A DNA stretch of 45,435 nucleotides from Desulfuromonadaceae bacterium (lineage in GTDB: Bacteria; Desulfobacterota; Desulfuromonadia; Geobacterales; Pseudopelobacteraceae): assembly GCA_028688955.1 (NCBI GenBank), contig JAQTXD010000021.1, positions 1 through 45,435 on the forward strand, given 5' to 3'. Made by a program: the position numbers and the translations under genes. Positions 40,255 through 45,435 of this stretch are shown here, piece by piece; within the stretch, counting starts at the first letter, position 1, and each line of letters starts with the position of its first letter. The notes below the pieces were generated by a model, which worked only from the letters and a program-made list of their open reading frames with translations, was not told the DNA's origin and searched no databases.

Positions 40255-40773
40255 CTACAGCTCATACCGGGACACAACCTCATTCCATAGGCCGCGGCCT
40301 TTAAGAATTAAATCACATACTTCACGCACGGCACCCTTCCCCCCTGCGCAGGACGTCACATAATGAGCAACGCTCCTAACCTCAGACAGGGCATCTGCAG
40401 GAGCCGCTGCAAAAATCACGCGACGCATGACGGGAACATCGATTATATCATCTCCCACATAGGCAATCTGGTTGTCAGTAAGCCCGGTTTTCAGTTTAAT
40501 ATCAAGGTAGCTGTCAATCTTTTTCAGTGAGCCCTGATACACCAATTCAATACCGAGTTCTCTGGCCCTGATATCAACCACAGCTGACGTACGGCCGGTT
40601 ATGATGCCGACTTCTATGCCATGACGCTGAAGCATTTTAATGCCATGTCCATCCTTGACATTGAATACTTTGGTTTCCAGTCCGTTGCCGTCATAGATAA
40701 TACCGCCATCAGTCATTACACCGTCAACATCAACTAACAGCAGTCGGATATCGGCTAATTTATCATTGATCAT
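40255..40773 (-). CDS. kdsC: KDO-8-phosphate phosphatase KdsC
   Basis: A 172-residue HAD-family phosphatase that removes phosphate from KDO-8-P. The HAD nucleophile motif is D-V-D-G-V-M-T-D-G (about 14-22), motif II is I-I-T-G-R-T-S, and motif IV is Y-V-G-D-D-I-I-D. The short length, without a cap, is as expected for KdsC, which works as a tetramer. The start at 40773 is chosen because its ATG overlaps the kdsD stop as ATGA; a longer start at 40818 would read into kdsD. Confidence 0.94.
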   Translation of the reverse strand: MINDKLADIRLLLVDVDGVMTDGGIIYDGNGLETKVFNVKDGHGIKMLQRHGIEVGIITGRTSAVVDIRARELGIELVYQGSLKKIDSYLDIKLKTGLTDNQIAYVGDDIIDVPVMRRVIFAAAPADALSEVRSVAHYVTSCAGGKGAVREVCDLILKGRGLWNEVVSRYEL

Positions 40774-41738
40774 GCGATACCCGCCTTCAGTATGTCGTGC
40801 AGATGAATAACACCACAAGGAGCAACACTCTGATCATTTTCAAAAACGAACAGCGAGGTTATAGCCCGCTGCTCCATAATCTGCAATGCAGCTGCGGCAA
40901 GTTCAGCCTGTTTGATGCGCAACGGACCGTATTTCATGATTTCAGAAGCGCGCTGGTTGAGGATATCAAAACCTCGTTCAAGTGAACGGCGCAGATCGCC
41001 GTCGGTAATGACACCTGTCAATGCACCGCTTGCATCACAGACGCCGGTCACGCCGAGTCCCTTTGCCGTGATAACGAAAAGGGCCTCTTTCATCAGGGTA
41101 TCCTCCTGCACCAACGGAACTGAATCGCCAACATGCATCAGGTCTTCCACTCTCAGTATCAGCTTTTTGCCGAGGGACCCACCGGGATGAAATATGGCAA
41201 AATCTTCCGCCTTAAAACCACGCCGAACCAGCAGCGCGACGGCAAGCGCATCCCCCATAGCCAGAGTCGCGGTAGTGGAAGCGGTCGGAGCCAATCCAAG
41301 CGGACAGGCCTCCTCCACAACAGAGACATCCAGAAAAACGTCACTTGAACGGGCCAGATTTGATAACGCATTACCGCTCATGGCAATCAAATGAGCACCC
41401 AGACGTTTGATGGAAGGTAAGATCCTCAGTATCTCTTCCGTTTCACCGCTGTTGGAAATGGCGATTACGACATCACCCTTCATGATCATGCCCAGATCAC
41501 CGTGGATTCCTTCGGCCGGATGGAGAAAGAACGCCGGGGTACCGGTAGAAGCCATGGTGGAAGCAATTTTCTGTCCGACCAGACCGGATTTACCCATACC
41601 GCTGACGATCACACGCCCGGGGCCCTGAAGAATCAGATCAATTGCACGCTCGAACGATGCATCAATGCGGTCGGCCATGGTCGTCAATGCCAACGCCTCG
41701 ACCCGGATTACCCGGCGTGCCTCATCGATAACATTCAT
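40770..41738 (-). CDS. kdsD: Arabinose-5-phosphate isomerase KdsD
   Basis: A 322-residue isomerase converting ribulose-5-phosphate to arabinose-5-phosphate, the first dedicated KDO step. The SIS domain has [21 protein letters not shown], then [16 protein letters not shown] and [17 protein letters not shown]. Two CBS domains occupy about 205-322, starting with [20 protein letters not shown]. This is the KdsD/GutQ layout of normal length. It overlaps kdsA and kdsC by 4 bp each, so the three are translationally coupled. Confidence 0.95.
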   Translation of the reverse strand: MNVIDEARRVIRVEALALTTMADRIDASFERAIDLILQGPGRVIVSGMGKSGLVGQKIASTMASTGTPAFFLHPAEGIHGDLGMIMKGDVVIAISNSGETEEILRILPSIKRLGAHLIAMSGNALSNLARSSDVFLDVSVVEEACPLGLAPTASTTATLAMGDALAVALLVRRGFKAEDFAIFHPGGSLGKKLILRVEDLMHVGDSVPLVQEDTLMKEALFVITAKGLGVTGVCDASGALTGVITDGDLRRSLERGFDILNQRASEIMKYGPLRIKQAELAAAALQIMEQRAITSLFVFENDQSVAPCGVIHLHDILKAGIA

Positions 41739-42568
41739 GCTGGCACCCTCAGTTTAACTGCCGAATCAACCGCTTTAAGGGTCTTCAGCAGCAGGGGAAG
41801 CTCATTAAGTGGAATTGAATTGGGGCCATCACAGAATGCCTTATCGGGATCTTCATGCACTTCCATGAAGACTCCATCTATTCCGGTGGCAACTGCAGCC
41901 CGGGAAAGATATTCGACAAACTCGCGCTGCCCGCCTGAACTGTCTCCCTGTCCGCCGGGGAGCTGAACACTGTGCGTCGCGTCAAATACAACGGGATAGC
42001 CGGTGGCACGCATCACCGGGAAGCTGCGCATATCCACGACAAGATTGTTGTAGCCAAAAGAAGCCCCTCGTTCCGTAAGAATGATATTTTCATTGCCGCT
42101 TGCTGCAATTTTTCCGGCAACATTTTTCATATCCCACGGGGCCAGAAACTGTCCTTTTTTGACATTGATTACCCTCCCGCTCCTGGCGGCTGCACTCAAC
42201 AGGTCTGTCTGACGGCAGAGAAACGCGGGGATCTGCAGAACATCAAGCACCTCAGCTGCCGGGGCAATCTGTTCAATGGAGTGGACATCCGAGATAACCG
42301 GGACGCCAAGTGATTCCTTAACCTTACGCAGGATTGCAAGCCCTTCCCGTAAACCCGGTCCACGATAGGCATTGATCGAAGTGCGGTTGGCCTTATCATA
42401 GGAAGCCTTAAAGATCAGGGGGATTGAAAGACCGTTACAAATAGTCATCAGGCGTTCGGCGTGGTGCAGCGTTGCAGCCTCGTTTTCAATAACACATGGC
42501 CCGGCAATAAGAACCAGTGGCCGATTACCGCCAATCATAAAATTTCCTATACTGATTTCACGTGTCAT
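41735..42568 (-). CDS. kdsA: KDO-8-phosphate synthase KdsA
   Basis: A 277-residue enzyme that condenses arabinose-5-phosphate with phosphoenolpyruvate to form KDO-8-P. Conserved blocks: [11 protein letters not shown] near the start, [20 protein letters not shown] (about 53-72), [30 protein letters not shown] and [12 protein letters not shown]. It reads N-x-K in the metal-site region (VINVKKG) and keeps the Cys of the IENE-type opening (G-P-C-V-I-E), so metal dependence should be checked rather than assumed. It lies 2 bp after pyrG. Confidence 0.95.
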   Translation of the reverse strand: MTREISIGNFMIGGNRPLVLIAGPCVIENEAATLHHAERLMTICNGLSIPLIFKASYDKANRTSINAYRGPGLREGLAILRKVKESLGVPVISDVHSIEQIAPAAEVLDVLQIPAFLCRQTDLLSAAARSGRVINVKKGQFLAPWDMKNVAGKIAASGNENIILTERGASFGYNNLVVDMRSFPVMRATGYPVVFDATHSVQLPGGQGDSSGGQREFVEYLSRAAVATGIDGVFMEVHEDPDKAFCDGPNSIPLNELPLLLKTLKAVDSAVKLRVPA

Positions 42569-42570
42569 GT

Positions 42571-44196
<1,626 letters not shown>

Positions 44197-44244
44197 TCAA
44201 TCAACAGTGTGACGCCTCCCTGGTCAGGAAGGGTTTGGGGGATT

Positions 44245-45009
44245 TTACTTATAAAATTTTCGAAACTGTTCCTGTGCTTTCAGCAAATCATCAGGTGTAT
44301 CAACGCCAATTGACTCAAACTCAGTCTCGATAACCCTGATTTTTATGCCATTCTCCAATGCTCGCAACTGCTCAAGCTTTTCAGAAATTTCCAGAAATGT
44401 TGCCGGCATGGCGGCAAACTTCAAGAGGAAATCACGACGATACACGTACAGCCCGACATGCTTATAGCAGAGCAGCTTACCGCAACAGAAAGAATCATCC
44501 TTGAGATCCTTCCATTTATCTCGGAAAAACGGGAGCGGTGAACGGGAAAAGTAGAGGGCATCACCACGATTGTCTGTTACCACCTTGACAACGTTTGGAG
44601 AGAGAAAATCATGGAGACACTTGATGCGGGTTTTGACGGTTCCCATCTGGAGATCGGGCTCTTCAAGAAAGGGCTGCACAGCCTGATCAATCAAGGCCGG
44701 ATCAATAAGCGGCTCGTCGCCCTGAACATTGACGATTATGTCTGAATCAAGACTGGCAGCAACTTCGGCCAAACGGTCGGTACCTGTTTCATGGGCGGTT
44801 GAAGTCATAATTGCTTCCCCGCCGATGGCGTTAACCGCATCGGCAATACGCGAGTCATCAGTCGCGACGATAACCCGGCTAACCAGCCTGGACTGTGCAG
44901 TTCGCTCGTAGACGTGCTGGATCATTGGTATCCCGTCAATTTCAGCCAGAGCTTTACCGGGAAAACGTGTTGAAGCATAACGGGCAGGAATAACCGCTGT
45001 AATTTTCAT
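44245..45009 (-). CDS. kdsB: CMP-KDO synthetase (3-deoxy-manno-octulosonate cytidylyltransferase) KdsB
   Basis: A 254-residue cytidylyltransferase that activates KDO with CTP for lipid A core assembly. It starts [20 protein letters not shown], with the nucleotide-binding P-A-R-x-x-S-x-R-x-P-G-K loop; [14 protein letters not shown] and [12 protein letters not shown] are further signatures. The start at 45009 is preferred because the enzyme begins there in all relatives I recall, and AAGG lies about 10 nt upstream; the frame open to 45105 adds 32 unconserved residues. It heads the KDO/LPS gene set. Confidence 0.95.
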   Translation of the reverse strand: MKITAVIPARYASTRFPGKALAEIDGIPMIQHVYERTAQSRLVSRVIVATDDSRIADAVNAIGGEAIMTSTAHETGTDRLAEVAASLDSDIIVNVQGDEPLIDPALIDQAVQPFLEEPDLQMGTVKTRIKCLHDFLSPNVVKVVTDNRGDALYFSRSPLPFFRDKWKDLKDDSFCCGKLLCYKHVGLYVYRRDFLLKFAAMPATFLEISEKLEQLRALENGIKIRVIETEFESIGVDTPDDLLKAQEQFRKFYK

Positions 45010-45211
45010 ACCGAAGTAGCCTTGTAGTAAAGGGGATGATGACGAAAACGTCAGGTGTCCTGTGGTTGGACGTGACAAGTTACCGCAAAAGAATTGATGT
45101 GTCAAGGCAGGAACAAAACGCCGGGAGTCAGCCTTTAATGCTTATATTTCGATCATATTTTCGTAAGAACGTCATCAGCTAACGTGCTCCAATAATTGAT
45201 AGTGCTTATTT

Positions 45212-45435
45212 TTATTCGCTACCAACCTGGGACTTTCCATCATCCCGTTTTCCCTTACCGACAAGAATCACCCCAGTTGCCGTGTTCATGATGATCTTTC
45301 TGCCTACTTGCCCACCAATGTCTTTGGCGACAACCGGAATTCTGTATTCCTCCAGCATTTGTAGTGCCAGAGTAATATTCCGGTCACCGATCATGAACAT
45401 TTCCATTCCAGTTCCCGTTACATTCGCCCCGCCAA
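45212..45435 (-). CDS. cheD: Chemoreceptor glutamine deamidase CheD, C-terminal fragment
   Basis: The gene enters from the right edge; only about the last 74 codons are visible. The segment GGANVTGTGMEMFMIGDRNI then ALQMLEEYRIPVVAKDIGGQ and GRKIIMNTATG matches the C-terminal part of CheD, with the G-G-A and I-G-x-R-N blocks that build its active site. The catalytic Cys and His lie outside the window. CheD deamidates glutamines on chemoreceptors and interacts with CheC. Whether a chemotaxis operon follows cannot be seen. Confidence 0.85.
   Translation of the reverse strand, partial: GGANVTGTGMEMFMIGDRNITLALQMLEEYRIPVVAKDIGGQVGRKIIMNTATGVILVGKGKRDDGKSQVGSE

Overview
This window looks like a chromosomal segment of a Geobacter-type deltaproteobacterium (Desulfuromonadales/Geobacterales). 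The evidence is gene content and order: pilMNOPQ with minor pilins, a PilY1 adhesin, a prepilin peptidase and a sigma-54 two-component pair, followed by rpoN, hpf, hprK, rapZ and phosphotransferase genes, then LPS transport and KDO synthesis genes. A selenocysteine codon and a CxxCH-bearing thioredoxin-fold protein also fit that group. Almost every gene is on the minus strand, so transcription runs right to left. The assignment comes from remembered gene order, not from a search.

Left part (1-7033): an accessory block of small stress and redox genes. It holds the start of a DEDDh exonuclease, a DUF456 membrane protein, a DJ-1/PfpI protein, a nitroreductase, a DCC-family thiol protein, a DUF985 cupin, an isochorismatase-fold hydrolase, two or three tiny cysteine-rich proteins, an iron-sulfur flavoprotein, a DsbA/FrnE-like protein, a small cupin and a ROK kinase. 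The DsbA/FrnE-like gene has an in-frame TGA where the first active-site cysteine belongs, giving U-P-W-C, and a 7-bp stem with a 5-nt loop sits 20 nt downstream as a bacterial SECIS should. It is probably a selenoprotein whose reading frame a standard gene caller would truncate.

Scar region (7034-12300): few intact genes and much debris. It has a small Cys protein, a sister gene broken by a 7-bp tandem duplication, two more decayed fragments, a DUF4143-type AAA ATPase with an inverted repeat at its start, a 3'-terminal tRNA/tmRNA-like piece (candidate att site) with a terminator, a complete IS256-family element with an 8-bp target duplication, and a 13-codon stub of a P4-type integrase. This reads as a decayed integration hot spot.

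Pilus region (12311-31879): a lipoprotein gene, pilQPONM, a small XRE regulator, four minor pseudopilins, a PilY1-like giant protein, a J-domain/zinc-ribbon membrane protein behind a sigma-54-type promoter, a DsbC-like protein, a sigma-54 response regulator, its histidine kinase and the prepilin peptidase. The major pilin and the motor ATPases are not in the window.

Regulatory and envelope region (31879-45435): EI, HPr, a mannose-type IIA, RapZ, HprK, long HPF and RpoN form a compact regulatory PTS cluster whose last gene overlaps the prepilin peptidase. Upstream lie lptB, lptA, lptC, kdsC, kdsD, kdsA, pyrG and kdsB, giving every step from ribulose-5-phosphate to CMP-KDO plus CTP supply and part of the LPS export machine. 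The right edge cuts a cheD gene.
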